A stretch of 64,000 bases of DNA from Vombatus ursinus (Eukaryota > Chordata > Mammalia > Diprotodontia > Vombatidae): assembly GCF_900497805.2 (NCBI RefSeq), contig NW_020954610.1:15955563-16019562 (forward strand). Direction: 5' to 3'. This document shows, one piece after another, positions 19,770-31,480 of this stretch; the first letter of the stretch is position 1, and every line of letters starts with the position of its first letter. Below the pieces are notes generated by a model, which made no database searches, was not told where the DNA came from, and worked only from the letters and a program-made list of their open reading frames with translations. Made by a program: the position numbers and the translations under genes.

Positions 19770-20985
19770 AAGTTGGGGATGATAGAGAACATTATGAAAT
19801 GCAAAATGGATATTTTTGATTACATTAAATTTAAAAGTTTTTGCCCAAATAAAGCCAATGCAATCAAGACTAGGAGGTAAGCAGAAAACTGGGAAATTTT
19901 TACAATCTATATCTCTGATAAGGGCCTCATTTCTAAAATATATAGAGGACAAAGTCAAATTTGTAAGAATACAAGTCATTCCCCAATTGATAAATGGGAT
20001 ATGAACAGGCAAGTTTCAGATGAAGAAATTAAAGCCATCCATAGTCATATGAAAAAATGCTCTAAATCACTATTGATTAGAGAAATGCAAATCAAAACAA
20101 CACTTAGGTACCACATCACACATATCAGATTGGCCAACATGACAAAACAGGAAAATGATAAATATTGGAGAAGATGTGGGAAAATTGGAACACTTGATGC
20201 ATTGTTGGTGGAGTTGTGAAATGATCCAACCATTTTGGAGAGCAATTTGGAACTATGCTTGAAGGGCTATAAAAATGTGTATATCCTTTGACCCAGCAAT
20301 AGCACTTCTAGGACTGTATCCCAAAGCTATCATAAAAATAGGAAAAGGACCCATATGTACAAAAATATTTATAGCAGCTCTTTCTGTGATCGTAAAGAAT
20401 TGGAAATTGAGGGGATGCCCATCAATTGAGGAATGGCTGAACAAGTTGTGGTATAAGACTGTCATGGAATACTATTGTGCTATAAGAAATGATGAGCAGG
20501 TGAATTTCAGAAAAACCTGGAAAGACTTGTATGGACTAATGATAAGTGAAGTGAGCAAAACCAGGAGAACATTGTACACAGTGACGGCCATGTTGTGCAA
20601 TAACTAATGTTGATAGACTTAGCCCTTCTCAGCAAAGCAAGGTCCTAAGATATCTCCAAAAGTCTTATGATGGAAAATGCTATCCACATCCAGAGAAAGA
20701 ACTATGGAGTTTGGATGTAGATTGAAGCATACTACTTGCTCTTTTTTTTTTCCTTCTGTCTTGTTTTGTTTTCTCTTTCTTGTGGTTCCTCCTATTGGTT
20801 CTAATTCTTCCTTATAACATGACTAATGTGAAAACATGTTTAATAGGAATATATATGTATAGCCTATATCAGATTGCACGCCATCTTGGGGAGGGAGGTT
20901 AGGAGGGAGGGGGAGAAAAATTTAAAATTCAAAAGCATATGGAAGTGATTGTTGAAAACAAAAAATAAATTAATTTTAAAAAAAG
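19770..20985 (+). mobile_element. L1 LINE 3' third, 5' truncated
   Basis: Covers the last ~280 codons of ORF2 and the whole 3'UTR. ORF2-like reading is traceable from 'IFDYIKLKSFCPNKANAI' through 'LIREMQIKTTLRYHITHIRL' to the C-terminus, with at least one stop and one frame slip. The 3'UTR ends 'aaaaaataaattaattttaa' plus an A-rich tail. Target-site duplication not clear because it sits in another insert. Confidence 0.92.
20275..20607 (+). pseudogene. L1 ORF2 C-terminal remnant (110 codons open)
   Basis: The longest open piece of the L1 ORF2 relic. Motifs FDPAIALLGLYPK, IFIAALSVIVKNWK, GCPSIEEWLNKLWY and VMEYYCAIRNDEQVNF align by eye with the eutherian L1 ORF2 C-terminus (FDPAIPLLGIYP, MFIAALFTIAKTWN, MEYYAAIKNDEF). 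In a whole L1 this region follows the reverse transcriptase and contributes to RNA binding. Here it is cut off upstream and cannot be functional. Confidence 0.9.
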
Positions 20986-21150
20986 AAAAGGGGAGATCAT
21001 AAATTAATAATTAGTTATTAACATAATAGTCTAATACTAATCTCTCTCAGGATCAAATGAGAGAACATGTTCAAAGCTCTTAACAAATCTTAAAACATTA
21101 TATTAAAACTAGCATTTATAAATGCTAGTTATTATTGTTATTGTTGTTGT

Positions 21151-21685
21151 TGTTAGACATAGCCTCCCACCCCCACCTTGTCGGAGGAACCAATAAAGGA
21201 CTGCTGCAGCTTGCCCAAGCACAAGCCTTAGCACAAGCTAAGCCAGAACACATACACCTCAAGGAACAAGAGCACACCTATCCAGGTTCTTGAAAAAGCT
21301 CCAGTCTAGCAGGTTAGGGGATTTCCTCTGATAACTCCCATTACACTATCTAATGTATGAAGAATACTTTTCAGTGCATTTTCAAGTGCACATAGTAACA
21401 GGAACTCAAAGCCAACCAAGAGCTACAGATCCAGTAGAACCTTCAGCTAACATATTTAATGGATAAGGATCCCTTATAATTAATGTCTTGTCTATCTGTA
21501 AACGGCCATTACTAAAGTGAGCAGAAATAAACCTCAGCAAAATCACATATTCCTAATAACTGAAGTCCAGATTCATCCCCCAAATACTAAAGATCAGTTA
21601 TGTTCTGTTCCTGGTGAGATATTTAAAGCATGACACATGGTCCCTGCTTTCAAAGAACTCAAAATCTAGCCAGGGGCTGTTTTTG
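21151..21685. other. No feature recognised
   Basis: Unassigned sequence. It opens with a short C-rich part after a (GTT)n run; no gene features. Confidence 0.4.
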
Positions 21686-21689
21686 CCTT

Positions 21690-21765
21690 TCTTTGTATCA
21701 CCAGAGCTTAGCACAATGCCTGGCCCACAGTAGGTACTTAATAAATACTTATTGACTGGATTTGA
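21690..21765 (+). repeat. L2-type LINE 3' end
   Basis: 'ccagagcttagcacaatgcc', 'tggcccacagtaggtactta' and 'ataaatacttattgactgga', the classic L2 terminus. Confidence 0.75.
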
Positions 21766-22049
21766 GGGGACAAGACCTGCATACTCACGAAATATTCGAT
21801 AAAACAGGAACTATCTCAGCAGTCCAGGATAAAGTATGTGCCAAATTGACGTACAGACAATATTCAAGCACTCAGACAATACCCTGTACTCCAAGGGCTA
21901 CAAGTTTAAAGTTGGACATCATAATGGGCTATATTATTTATTATTTATTTTATTTGTTATGATTGTAAGGATATTATTACCTTGGTTTTATCTAAAATCC
22001 CTCCATAGCTAGCAAATTTTGGCCCATTTTTCCTAGCTGGTCATCACAG

Positions 22050-22490
22050 AATCAAAGAATTATTGAATGTTAGAGCTAGAAGAGACCTTAGATATCCAAA
22101 AACAATTTATTCTTTTTGGGCCTCAGTTTCCTACTCTATACAATGAGCATATTGGCTTAGATGAGCTGTAAAGCCCCGTTCATCCCTAAGCCCTAAATGC
22201 ACCATATTGTTCTCATTTTGGAAGAAAGATAGAACTGTAATCAGTCTAAGGCCAACAGAGTTTTGCCCCAGGGAGTCAACATGAAGGAGGGATGAGGATT
22301 TCCTGCTTTCTTCCCCCTCTCCAGGAGAAAAAGTACTGACTCTGGGATCAAAGGACCTGAGTTCCAATCCTACTTCTAACCCTTCTGACCGATATGACCT
22401 TCTACAAGTCACAACCTCCCTGGCTTTTAGTTTCCTCTTTTATAAACCAAAGGTTTGGATTAGATGGCCTCTGATGGTCCTATGATCCTT
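22050..22490 (+). repeat. Two MIR-like fragments
   Basis: 22050-22190 has 'attgaatgttagagctagaa' and 'gggcctcagtttcctactct'. 22330-22490 has 'aaaggacctgagttccaatc', 'agtttcctcttttataaacc' and the tail 'tggcctctgatggtcctatg'. The 140 bp between them is unassigned. Confidence 0.6.
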
Positions 22491-22496
22491 TAATGA

Positions 22497-22685
22497 GCAG
22501 CGAGCAGCACAATGGCTAGAGCACTGGGGTTGGAATCAGGAAGACCCATCTTCACGAGTTCAAATCCTCCCTTAGACACCAGCTAAGTGACTCTGGACAA
22601 GTCGATTATCCTTGTTTGCCTCAGTTTCCTCATCTGTAAAATGAGCTGAAGAAGGAAATGTTGGACACAACTAAACAACAACACT
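22497..22685 (+). mobile_element. tRNA-derived SINE with RTE-like tail, internally deleted
   Basis: Head 'gcagcacaatggctagagca' to 'cctcatctgtaaaatgagct'. The tail jumps from 'gaagaaggaaatg' to 'ttggacacaactaaacaaca', missing about 60 bp present in other copies. Confidence 0.85.
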
Positions 22686-22819
22686 ACCCTCATGATCCTA
22701 CGATCCTATAATCTGCTAATAATATCTCAGGGTACAACTGCCTCTCTGGTACTTTCTGCCCACACTCTCTTGTCACCAAAAAGTTGGATGATCTACTGTT
22801 TCCCTCCCTGCATTAAGGC

Positions 22820-23060
22820 AGATAATGGATAAAGAGGCAGGCCTGGAGTCAGGAAGATATGAGTTCAAACCCAGCTTCAGACATGAGCTGTGTGACTCTA
22901 GACAAGTCACTTTCACCTCTATCTGCCTCAGTCTCCTCAACTGTAAAATGAGGATAATAACAATATCAGGATCAAATGAGAAAGTATCTGTGAAACACTA
23001 GCACAGTGTCTGTCACATAGTAGGTATTATATAATTGCTTATTCCATTCTCTTCTTCCAA
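22820..23060 (+). repeat. MIR/CORE-SINE copy
   Basis: 'aggcctggagtcaggaagat', 'gtgtgactctagacaagtca', 'aaaatgaggataataacaat' and the end 'tcacatagtaggtattatat'. Near full length. Confidence 0.8.
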
Positions 23061-23079
23061 ACCCTCCACTCCCACCCTA

Positions 23080-23690
23080 TGACCTAATTTGTCCCCAGGC
23101 AAAGTTCTGTCTAACTGTGGCTCTAACTATAATGAAACCATTTATCTTTAACACATTTAACAAATAGGATTGAATACCAAGCTCTCACAGTCTTTAGAGC
23201 TGTGATTATGACATCTCCATGGTGTTTCAATCACATTCTTAAAAAGCTTGTAATCCTTATGTATAACGAATAATTTATGGTGTGTCTAACACATACAGAA
23301 GATATATTTAAATCACAAATGCAGAAAAATAGGGACAGACTTTGTTCGCCTAAATAACCTCATGCTTGCAATAAAATTCTGTCTGAGAAGACAGAGTCAT
23401 AAAGTAAAAAGTCAGTAAGTAGAATAACAGCTAATTATGCTCTAAAACAGAAAATTCTTTCTTTATGTCACCATTTCATAAAGACAAAACAATTGATTGT
23501 AGCAGTGCCTAGCAGCACCATTCTAGTTAATGGTCAGTTACAAATCTCCATCACAAGTTCATTTTCTCCTCAAGGCTTTAAATTGCAGCCACTGTGATTT
23601 GCACGGAGCTCAAATGTTGTTAAGTCTTCAAGCTCTATGCAATCCTTTTCCTCACTGGGGCAAAAGGAAAACTCACCAACTGGTGTCATC
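23080..23690. other. Repeat-free block, candidate conserved non-coding sequence
   Basis: About 600 bp with no repeat signature, AT-rich, with many homeodomain-like ATTA cores ('acagctaattatgctctaaa', 'aacgaataatttatggtgtg'). Composition is like known vertebrate non-coding conserved elements, but conservation cannot be judged from one sequence. Confidence 0.3.
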
Positions 23691-23800
23691 CTGGTGAAAG
23701 TCAATTAACTTTGTTGAGCCTCCATTTGCTCAGCTGTAAAACGAAGGAGATGGATGAGAGACCCTCTGAAGTCCCTTCCTGTTCTAGATCTATAAACCCA
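23690..23800 (+). repeat. MIR-like fragment
   Basis: 'gttgagcctccatttgctca' and the tail 'tgaagtcccttcctgttcta' match the 3' half of the local MIR-like copies. Confidence 0.55.
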
Positions 23801-24477
23801 TGAGCCTTGCTCTGTTATCTGTGTGACTTTGGGCAAGAGTCCAAGCTTCAGTTTTCTCCTTCCTTCACTAAGGCCTAGAGAGGGGATGTTACCAGACCCT
23901 CTGACTTCCAGGCTTCTATTACACCGTATCGCATCTTCCAGAGCTGTAAATAGGAATTCTTCCACACAGGTTAACTACTACAAACCCTATCTAGAGCAGG
24001 CAAGATAAAATGTACCCTTGGACACCATCCTATGGAGAGGAGGCGGAGACTCTGGAACATTACTGGTGAGGCTGCTGTTAAGGAGATCAGGAGCTGGTAT
24101 CCAAGGAAGAAATTTGCCCAGACCACATTCTAGTAGCTTCCTATTTCAACTATTTATTTTTGTTCACCAGGTGCTAATTTCTACACTGGTGAAGTGTAGT
24201 GAGGATAATTATCACCTTCTAAATTTGTCACCCTTGAGCACCTTTCCATTTGCCCTAGCCTAGTTATGGCTCTGGGCTCTCCTACTTCACTTACAATATT
24301 TGAGAATGAGAAGGGAGGCTTTATATTTTAACAATAAGAAACTGCTTTGGTGACCATGTGGCTAGAGTAATGACCCCACTGCTGTTCTTAAGAGGTCCCT
24401 CTGCTCTGTAATCTGGATCTGATGTGGCTTGGGGTATTAGGAACCTCGAAATGCAGGGGTAAAGGGTAGGTCTGCCT
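23801..24477. other. No feature recognised
   Basis: Unassigned sequence. The frames at 23823 and 24018 have no recognisable motif. Confidence 0.4.
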
Positions 24478-24964
24478 TGAAAGATTTGACCATTCAAGCC
24501 TTCTTTTAGTCAAAATAATGGGGTTTTATTATACACTAATTGGGTAGGCAAGATTTCTAGTAAATCTGAGAATTTGATAGGGACAAGACTGATACTTATA
24601 TACAAGAAAAGACTGTGGGAAAATCTGAATGGGATCAAAGAGTGGCAAGTAGCCTGGGGTGGGTCAGTTGGAGACTGATGAAAGGAGTTAAGTGGTAGGG
24701 CTACAATGAAAGAAGTTAAAAGGATTATACTGGAATGGACCAGATGCCTCAGGGAAACCCAGGAACTGGGTTGCTGAAATGTGTGATAAAGTTCAAGGAC
24801 TGAGGGTCTTCCCCTTTTCAGGTCACATAACCCCATCAGATCCACATATACAGTCTAGGCAAGATTCATTCCTAGGGTAGCCTAGGTTTAACAAGAGGAG
24901 GGCTAGGATCCCTTTTCTCATAGTCTTCAGTTCGTTAAATCCCCATTCTGGTGCCCCAGAGACA
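24478..24964 (-). mobile_element. Solo LTR fossil, reverse strand
   Basis: Read in reverse it has LTR architecture: a TATA box (tgtatataag, at 24591-24603), a polyadenylation signal (aataaa, at 24525-24530) about 60 bp further, and a short U5. Block 'ggctacttgccactctttga' and the TATA-to-polyA layout match the LTRs at 43.8-44.35 and 46.5-46.9 kb, so the three are related. No internal retroviral sequence lies beside it. Probably class I/gamma-like by layout (inference). Ends are approximate. Confidence 0.65.
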
Positions 24965-25750
24965 AATCATTTAAAGCCTATCTCCCCAAAAGGGAGTAGT
25001 AAAATGGTATTCAATCTATGAATCAGGTATGGGATAGGTATTTATTTTCAATTCACAAAAGAAATGCTAAAAGATATAAATGACTCACAGTAAGTATTGA
25101 CAAAATGACTTAAAATAGGATACAGTTTTACTTGTGATCTCTAAGGAAGCTGACACCAAAATCAACAGAACGTAAAGCAGTTTATGGGGCCACTGACTAG
25201 GAATGGCCATATTTCACCTCACCACTGCTGACAGCCCAGCTCTACCCCCTTGAATCTTATGGAACTCAGCACCTCTTGAACTCACAAGATCCAGCCAGCC
25301 AGGGTCCCAGACCCAAGCTCATCTAGTTATCTTTCCTGTCATAACTGCCACATAGGTGTGATTGCCATCATGTAATCCATTTAGTAAGGGCTGGCTCTTC
25401 TCCACATCTCACTGGAAGTCTTGAAGTTCCATGATGTCACTTGGAAGGCTGAAGGAAGAGAATTAATTTTCTCTCCTTTTGCTTGGTACAACACCCCATT
25501 CCCTTAATACTGTGATGGTACAGAAGAGAACCAAGGGACCACACAAGGTTTTCTGTGTCATAACAAAGTGACAAATCCTTTCAGGCTTAGCTATCATATA
25601 GCCAGAGCAGTCAGAGAATTCACTGCCACCAAGAGAACCAAATATTGAGCCAGTACATGATGAACCAAAAGAAACAAAGAAATATCTGCACATGTTCTGT
25701 ACAACCCACATCACACACAGATTCCTTGGAAAATATCAGTGCATCACCAT
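24965..25750. other. No feature recognised
   Basis: Unassigned sequence of about 790 bp without visible repeat or exon. Confidence 0.4.
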
Positions 25751-25905
25751 TCTTGGTGTCTGAGCACCAGCACTGCCATTTATTCCCATGTGTCTTTGGA
25801 CAAATCACTTAGCTTCCCTGAAACTCAGTTTTCTTGGCTGTAAAATAAGAGGATTGGCCTACAAAGCCTCTAAGGTCTCCTGTAGTTCAAACATTCTTTT
25901 ATTCT
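25750..25905 (+). repeat. MIR-like SINE
   Basis: 'ctttggacaaatcacttagc', 'ctgaaactcagttttcttgg' and 'aagcctctaaggtctcctgt' in MIR order. Confidence 0.65.
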
Positions 25906-26405
25906 TTCTATCAACTATTCATATATTTTTAAATGTACTGAGAAGCCCTTACCATATGTTCTGTGAAAACCAGAATCTTTTCTAGCTGGAATTTAGGAGA
26001 ATGTCTCACAAACAGCAAGTGCAAAACCATAATGTCATGCGAGTTTATGAAATGAAAGAGCTGACTTCTTGGAGCTCAAAGAAAACTACTGCTAATGCAG
26101 CTCCTCAAAGATGCCAAATTGAAGTAGGAAAACAAAATCTGCATGCCAGTTTGGGGTTACTGCATGCAGCTAAGATAAAGGCACAGCAAGTTACAAGTTG
26201 TATTCATGGTCTGAGGTCCTATTAAAGAGTCTTAAATGAGCTCTGATGATGGGCATTCAAAGGGTAGACCTTCAAGGCAAACTTTCCTACATCTCCAACA
26301 TGCGGGTTAGATTTGCTCTAGCTCCTTCTCATGTTCATCACCATTCTAATAATGAAGCATCTGATATCTATGACCTATAGAAGCCTATCACCAGGCTAAT
26401 AACTT
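25906..26405. other. No feature recognised
   Basis: Unassigned. A 74-codon frame at 26001-26225 carries no recognisable domain. Confidence 0.4.
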
Positions 26406-26409
26406 ACTA

Positions 26410-26610
26410 ATTATATTTATTTGGTACTTAGTAGTTGCAAAGTCCTTTCTCATCCATTTTCTTACTATTTTCTCACAACATCCCTGATCAGTAGATAGGG
26501 AAATTATCTTTTCTCTCATTTTACAGATGAGGAAAATAAGGTTTATATAGAAAGTATTTGTCCAAAGTCACGCAATTAGTGATAAGGTCAAAACTTAAAC
26601 TCTTATCTTC
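26410..26610 (-). repeat. MIR/CORE-SINE copy, reverse
   Basis: 'agttgcaaagtcctttctca', 'attttacagatgaggaaaat' and 'tccaaagtcacgcaattagt'. Confidence 0.7.
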
Positions 26611-27180
26611 TTAGTCTTTGGATTGCATCTTTCAAGTGAATTTCCTATCCACAGCACCTGGCCTAATTTCTTCCAATCATTATGTTTATTTTTCCACGTT
26701 ACTGTTTCTGGTTCCAGAGAAGAAATATGTCTAGGGTGTCCCAGTGGCCAACAGATATCCACGATCTGAAGTTTTTCAATATAACACAGCCCATGGAAAA
26801 CTGAGTGGCAATGCCTTTTCTGAGTGGAAACCATTTAAGAGAATTTTATTCTAGAAAGGAGTCTCTTAACTTTCTGTTATAATATACATACAAAGAAACC
26901 CTTGCTGCAATTAGCTTTGGTCTTCATGAAAACCTCCAGTTGGTATAATCTGGGGAACATGAGGTGAAAAACGAATTCAGAATCTCCTGTCACTTCATGG
27001 TCACACTAAACCTTTGGACCCTAGCTTCAAAAACATTTCCCAACTATAGCTAATTAAATTCCCTTGAGCCAGGAAAGGTTTGCAAACTGTTTCTCTGTAA
27101 AGGCTCAAGTCTATCCACCATCAAAGGCCCACCCAAAGATGATCAGCAAAAAGAGTAAAAAGATACTGTTTACCTATTCT
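26611..27180. other. No feature recognised
   Basis: Unassigned sequence, AT-rich, short frames only. Confidence 0.4.
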
Positions 27181-27275
27181 TTTAGGACCACAGTTTCCTC
27201 ATTTGTAAAATGAAGGAGCTAAACCAGACGACCTCTGAGTTTCCTTCCAGTTCTAAATTTAATTTTGATCCTAAT
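27180..27275 (+). repeat. MIR-like 3' fragment
   Basis: 'cacagtttcctcatttgtaa' and 'gacctctgagtttccttcca'. Confidence 0.6.
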
Positions 27276-27890
27276 TATCTATACTGATCAGGGATAGCGG
27301 TGTTTTGTTTGGTCATTTAATCCAGCAAATAGACTTAGGAATGGAAAGCTAAAGAGATACAATCCATTGGAATGTCAGAATGAAATTTACCATGTTGATT
27401 TAGTGACAGTAGCACTAATTTAACAAACAAGTTTTTAAGTTAATAATTGAAGTATCAGCTCAGGCACTATTTCCCAATATTTTGGTGGCCATTGACTATT
27501 GAAATGTAGTTGATTAAGGGCTCTTAGCTACAAAATTCTTCCAGATATATTAAAATCAAGCACGATTAAGAAATATTGATTGTGTTGCTAAAGATGTAAT
27601 ACTATTATTATTTTTATAGGCTTCATATCCAAGTCTGTCCCAGGTGTACTTTGGGGACCTTTTTTAGTCTGGTGACTCATAGCCCTCATGAAGGAAACTG
27701 GTTCAATATATGCATGCCCCATCTCCTATTCCCAGCATATTGAGGCCAGTTCCCTATTTGTTAAAATAAACTTCAGAATATTACATAACAAAATGTAATT
27801 AAAAGAAAAGAAAAAAATGAAATCCTCAATAAGCAACCATTACATCACCAAGAAGTATGGGAATTTTACTGCATGGTGTCATGGAATGAA
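27276..27890. other. No feature recognised
   Basis: About 600 bp of AT-rich sequence with no repeat or gene recognised. Confidence 0.4.
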
Positions 27891-27894
27891 GCTC

Positions 27895-28045
27895 AATTCA
27901 GAGCCTAAATTTAAATCCTGATTTACCACTTACTACTTACTTATCTTGGGCAAGTCATTTAACCTCTACAGGCAACAGTTTCTGAAAAATGAGGGAGGTG
28001 AACTAAGTAGTGCCTCCCAGCTCTAAATATATGATCTATAATCTC
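27895..28045 (+). repeat. MIR-like SINE
   Basis: 'aatttaaatcctgatttacc', 'ttgggcaagtcatttaacct' and the tail 'gcctcccagctctaaatata'. Confidence 0.7.
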
Positions 28046-28107
28046 TAGAGTCACTCTTTTTGCACATATTGCCCCCCCACTTCTTGGAATGCCCGCACCT
28101 CTTTGAA

Positions 28108-28376
28108 TCCCTGTTGTTGTTGTTACTGTTATTGTTATGTTTCAGTACTGTCCAACTCTTCATGACCCCTTCTGGGATTTTCTCTGCAAAAATAATTAAA
28201 ATGTCATTTCCTTCTCCAACTCATTTTACTGCTGATGAAATTGAGGCAAACAGGATTAGGTAACTTGCCCGAGGTCACACAGCTAGTAAGTGTCTGAGGC
28301 CAGATTTGAACTCAACAAAACGAGTCTTCTTGACTCCAGAGCCAGCACTCTATCAACTGTGCCACATAGTTATCCC
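28108..28376 (-). mobile_element. tRNA-derived SINE with RTE-like tail, reverse
   Basis: (GTT)n tail, 'tgtttcagtactgtccaact', 'tcatttccttctccaactca', 'gaggtcacacagctagtaag' and the head end 'gccacatagttatccc'. Fairly diverged. Confidence 0.88.
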
Positions 28377-28440
28377 TAGCAACTAGAGAAAAGCAAATTA
28401 AAACAATTCTGAGGTACCACCTTACACCTATCAGAAATGA
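28377..28440 (+). mobile_element. L1 ORF2 fragment
   Basis: 'aagcaaattaaaacaattct' and 'gaggtaccaccttacaccta' match the ORF2 stretch 'MQIKTTLRYHITHI' in the 20-kb L1. Only ~65 bp survive. Confidence 0.7.
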
Positions 28441-28650
28441 CAAATGAAATCCCTAGCCTCCTTTAAAGCTCACTTCAAGCACAATCTTCACCATGTATTT
28501 CCTGGTTCAACCCCTACACTCTCCAAGTTGTTAGTATTTCCCACCATCTTGAATTTACCATGGATTTAACATATATATTTTGCATCTACTTGTATGTGTA
28601 TGTGACCACCACAGCTTAGAACATATTTCTCTCTTCCTCTAAAGAACCTT
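28441..28650 (+). repeat. L2 LINE 3' region
   Basis: 'aatccctagcctcctttaaa', 'gctcacttcaagcacaatct' and 'tatttcctggttcaacccct' follow the L2 coding end and 3'UTR as seen better preserved at 58.5 kb. Confidence 0.65.
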
Positions 28651-29240
28651 GACTCTGCACTCAAACAGATTGAGCTTAATTCCAGGGGAGACTACCCCAT
28701 TAGAAGGGAGTTAGGTTTTTCTTGCATTCTCTATCTCTTTATGACCCTACCTTAGAGCCCTGGAGAAAAACTCTGTTAAACATTAGGTTTAACTCATGTC
28801 TAGGATGTTTCCAAAAGGAATTAACTAGGTGCCTTTCAGAATGGTCCTCAAAGTATAAAGTAAGAGAAGTATAAGACATCTATTTACCTCCTCTGCCACC
28901 AAAGAAATGCTTAAAACACAAAAGTACACATTGAAAAGCACTTGTAATATGATATAGTAACCTATCATCGCAAATTCTACTTTTCCTGGGAGACTGATAC
29001 TTAAAACATGTGGGACTGCTGAACAGACACTCACCTCAGATCTGCAATCTCTGAGTCACTCATTCAGAGTTCATATGTTCTGGCCAGTTAGCTGCTCATG
29101 GCTCACCCTCCTATTAGTGGCCATCTTTTCCTCCAAAAAACACTGTAGTTGCAGGAAACACCTCCTGCTGCCAGTCAGCACCTAGGACTTCTAGAATTCA
29201 TGAAGCAGTAGCCACAAAGTCTACAAATACCCATTCAGGT
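28651..29240 (+). repeat. Unclassified interspersed repeat family X, copy B
   Basis: The longest copy of family X. It starts right after an L2 tail, as copy C at 58.66 kb also does, which may be chance or may mean the family carries an L2-derived 5' part. Blocks: 'agggagttaggtttttcttg', 'aaggaattaactaggtgcct', 'aagaaatgcttaaaacacaa' and 'gtggccatcttttcctccaa'. No coding capacity. Confidence 0.55.
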
Positions 29241-29261
29241 ATTGCTACTTGGTTACTTTGT

Positions 29262-30456
29262 TAAGGCAAAGAAAAATAAAGCAGAAAAGGTAGCCAGGAA
29301 AAAAAAGAGAAAGTGAAAAATAGTATGCTTTGATTTGCATTCAGAATCCATCAGTTCTTTCTCTAGAAGTGGGTAGCATTTTTCATCTTGAGTCCTTTGG
29401 AATTGCCTTGGATCATTGTATTGTTGAGAATAGCTAAGTTATTCTCAGTTGATCATCATACAATATTGATGTTACTGGGATTTCTAATTGATGGACATCT
29501 CAATTTCCAAACCTTTGTTACCACAAAAAGAGTTGCTACAAATATTTTTGTACAAATAGGTCTTTTCTCTTTGAAATACAGACCTAATAGTGGTATTACT
29601 AGATCAAAGGGTATGCAGAGTTCAGTTGCCCTTTGCGTATAGTTCCCCAGAGTGGTTCCATCAACAGTACATTAGCATCCCAATTTTTCCACATCCCCTG
29701 CACATTTATCATTTTCCTTTTCTGTCATATTAGCCAATCTACCTCAGAGTTGTTTTAATTTGTATTTCTCTAATCAATAGTGATTCAGAGTATTTTTTCA
29801 TATGACTATAGATAGCTTTAATTTCTTCATCTGAAAACTGCCTATGTCCTTAAACCATTTATCAATAGGGGAATGGCTCTTATTTTTACAAATTTGTCTC
29901 AATTCCCTTTACATTTGAGAAATGAGGCCTTTGTAAGAGAAATTTGCTGTAAACATTTATTTATATTACTTCATTGTCTATGGTACCTTTTAGTAAAATG
30001 TAGTTTCCCTGATTATCTCTTTTAATTAGGTCTATTTTTGCTTTCACTTTGTCTGAAATCATGATTGTAATCCCTGCCTTTTTTTACTTCAGCTAAAGCG
30101 TAATAATTTCTGATCCAGTTCTTTATTTTAACTCTGACTTTCAGTTTCAAGTGTGTCTCTTAGAAACAATATGTTGTTGGATTCTGGTTTCTAACGCATT
30201 CTGCTATCCATTTACATTTTATGGGTGGGCTCATCCTATTCACATTCACAGTTGTGAGTACTAACCTTGTATTTCTCTCCATCCTATTTGCTCCTACTTA
30301 TCCTTCTCTCTCCTTTTATTCTGTCCTTAGTCAAAAATCTATTTTGCTTCTAACCACTGCCTCCCTTAATCTGTCCTCCCTTTTATTATCCTCCCTATAT
30401 CTCTTATTCCCTCCCCCTCTTATTTCCCTGGGTAAGATAGATCTCTATACCCAATT

Positions 30457-30502
<46 letters not shown>

Positions 30503-31480
30503 CCCTCCTTGAACCTATTTAGACAAGAGTGAGGTTCAAGCGTTGCTTGCCATCCCCCATTTTCTCTCCACTATAAAAGCTCTTCCTTCAGTGCATGTGA
30601 GAAAGTTTTCCCTATTCTACCTCTCCCTTTCCCCTTTTCCTAGTGCATCCCCTCTTTTCCATCCTTACTTTTTTTTAGATAATCCCAACAAAATCATCTC
30701 ACATTCATGTCCTCTGCCTATGCAGACTCCTCATAACTGTTGTAATAATGATAAAGTTCTTAGGAGTTACATGAATCATCTTTCCATATTGGAATGCAAA
30801 CAGTTTAATTTTATTGAATCTCTTATGATTACTCTTTCATGTTTACCTTTTTATGCTTCTCTTGAGTCTTGTGTTTGAATGTCAAATTTTCTGGTCAGTT
30901 CTGGTCTTTTCATCAGGAATGCTCTTAAATCCTCTATTTCATTACCTATCCATATTTTCCCCTGAAGGATTATACTTGGTTTTGCTGGGTATGTTATTCC
31001 CAATTGTAATCCTAACTCTTTTGCCTTCCAAAATATTATATTCCTAGCCCTTCATTCCTTTAACATGGAAACTGTGATTCTGAATGTGGCTACACAATAT
31101 TTGAATTGTTTCTTTCAGGCTATATGCAACATTTTCTCCTTGACCTGGTAGCTCTAGAATTTGGCTATCATGTTCCTGGGAGTCTCATTTTGGAATCTCT
31201 TTCAGGAGGTGATTGGTGGATTCTTTCAATTTCTACTTTACTCTCTGGATCTAAGATATTAGAGCAGTTCTCCTTGAAAATTTCTTGAAATAAGATGTCT
31301 AGGCTCTTTTTTTATTATGGCTTTCAGGTAGGCCAATAATGTTTAAATTATCTGTCCCCAATCTTTTTGCAGGTTAGTTGTTTTTCCAATGAGATATTTC
31401 ACTTTTTTTCTATTTTTTTCATTCTTTTGACTTGGTTTTATTGTTTCTTGAAGTCTCATGTAGTAATTAACTTCCACTTA
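29262..31480 (-). mobile_element. L1 LINE, reverse, with ORF2 core deleted
   Basis: From right to left (5' to 3' of the element): ORF1 region (31480-30790), inter-ORF spacer with a GT microsatellite (30459-30500), the ORF2 endonuclease N-terminus (about 30290-29965; the reverse strand reads like SDKVKAKIDLIKRDNQGN and YILLKGTIDNEV), then directly the ORF2 C-terminus (29960-29470) and the start of the 3'UTR. About 2.5 kb, including the reverse transcriptase core, is absent. Many stops; dead. Confidence 0.85.
30459..30500 (+). repeat. (GT)n microsatellite
   Basis: About 21 uninterrupted GT units at the inter-ORF region of the reverse L1. Confidence 0.95.

Larger units (their letters stand above)
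19265..21150 (+). repeat. MIR copy split by a 1.6-kb composite insertion
   Basis: The 5' half (19265-19425: 'acttggtttctctcagcctt', 'cctcatctgcaaaatgataa') and the 3' half (21050-21150: 'aggatcaaatgagagaacat', 'taaatgctagttattattgt') are collinear MIR. Between them lie the unclassified insert and the L1 described separately. Confidence 0.65.
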
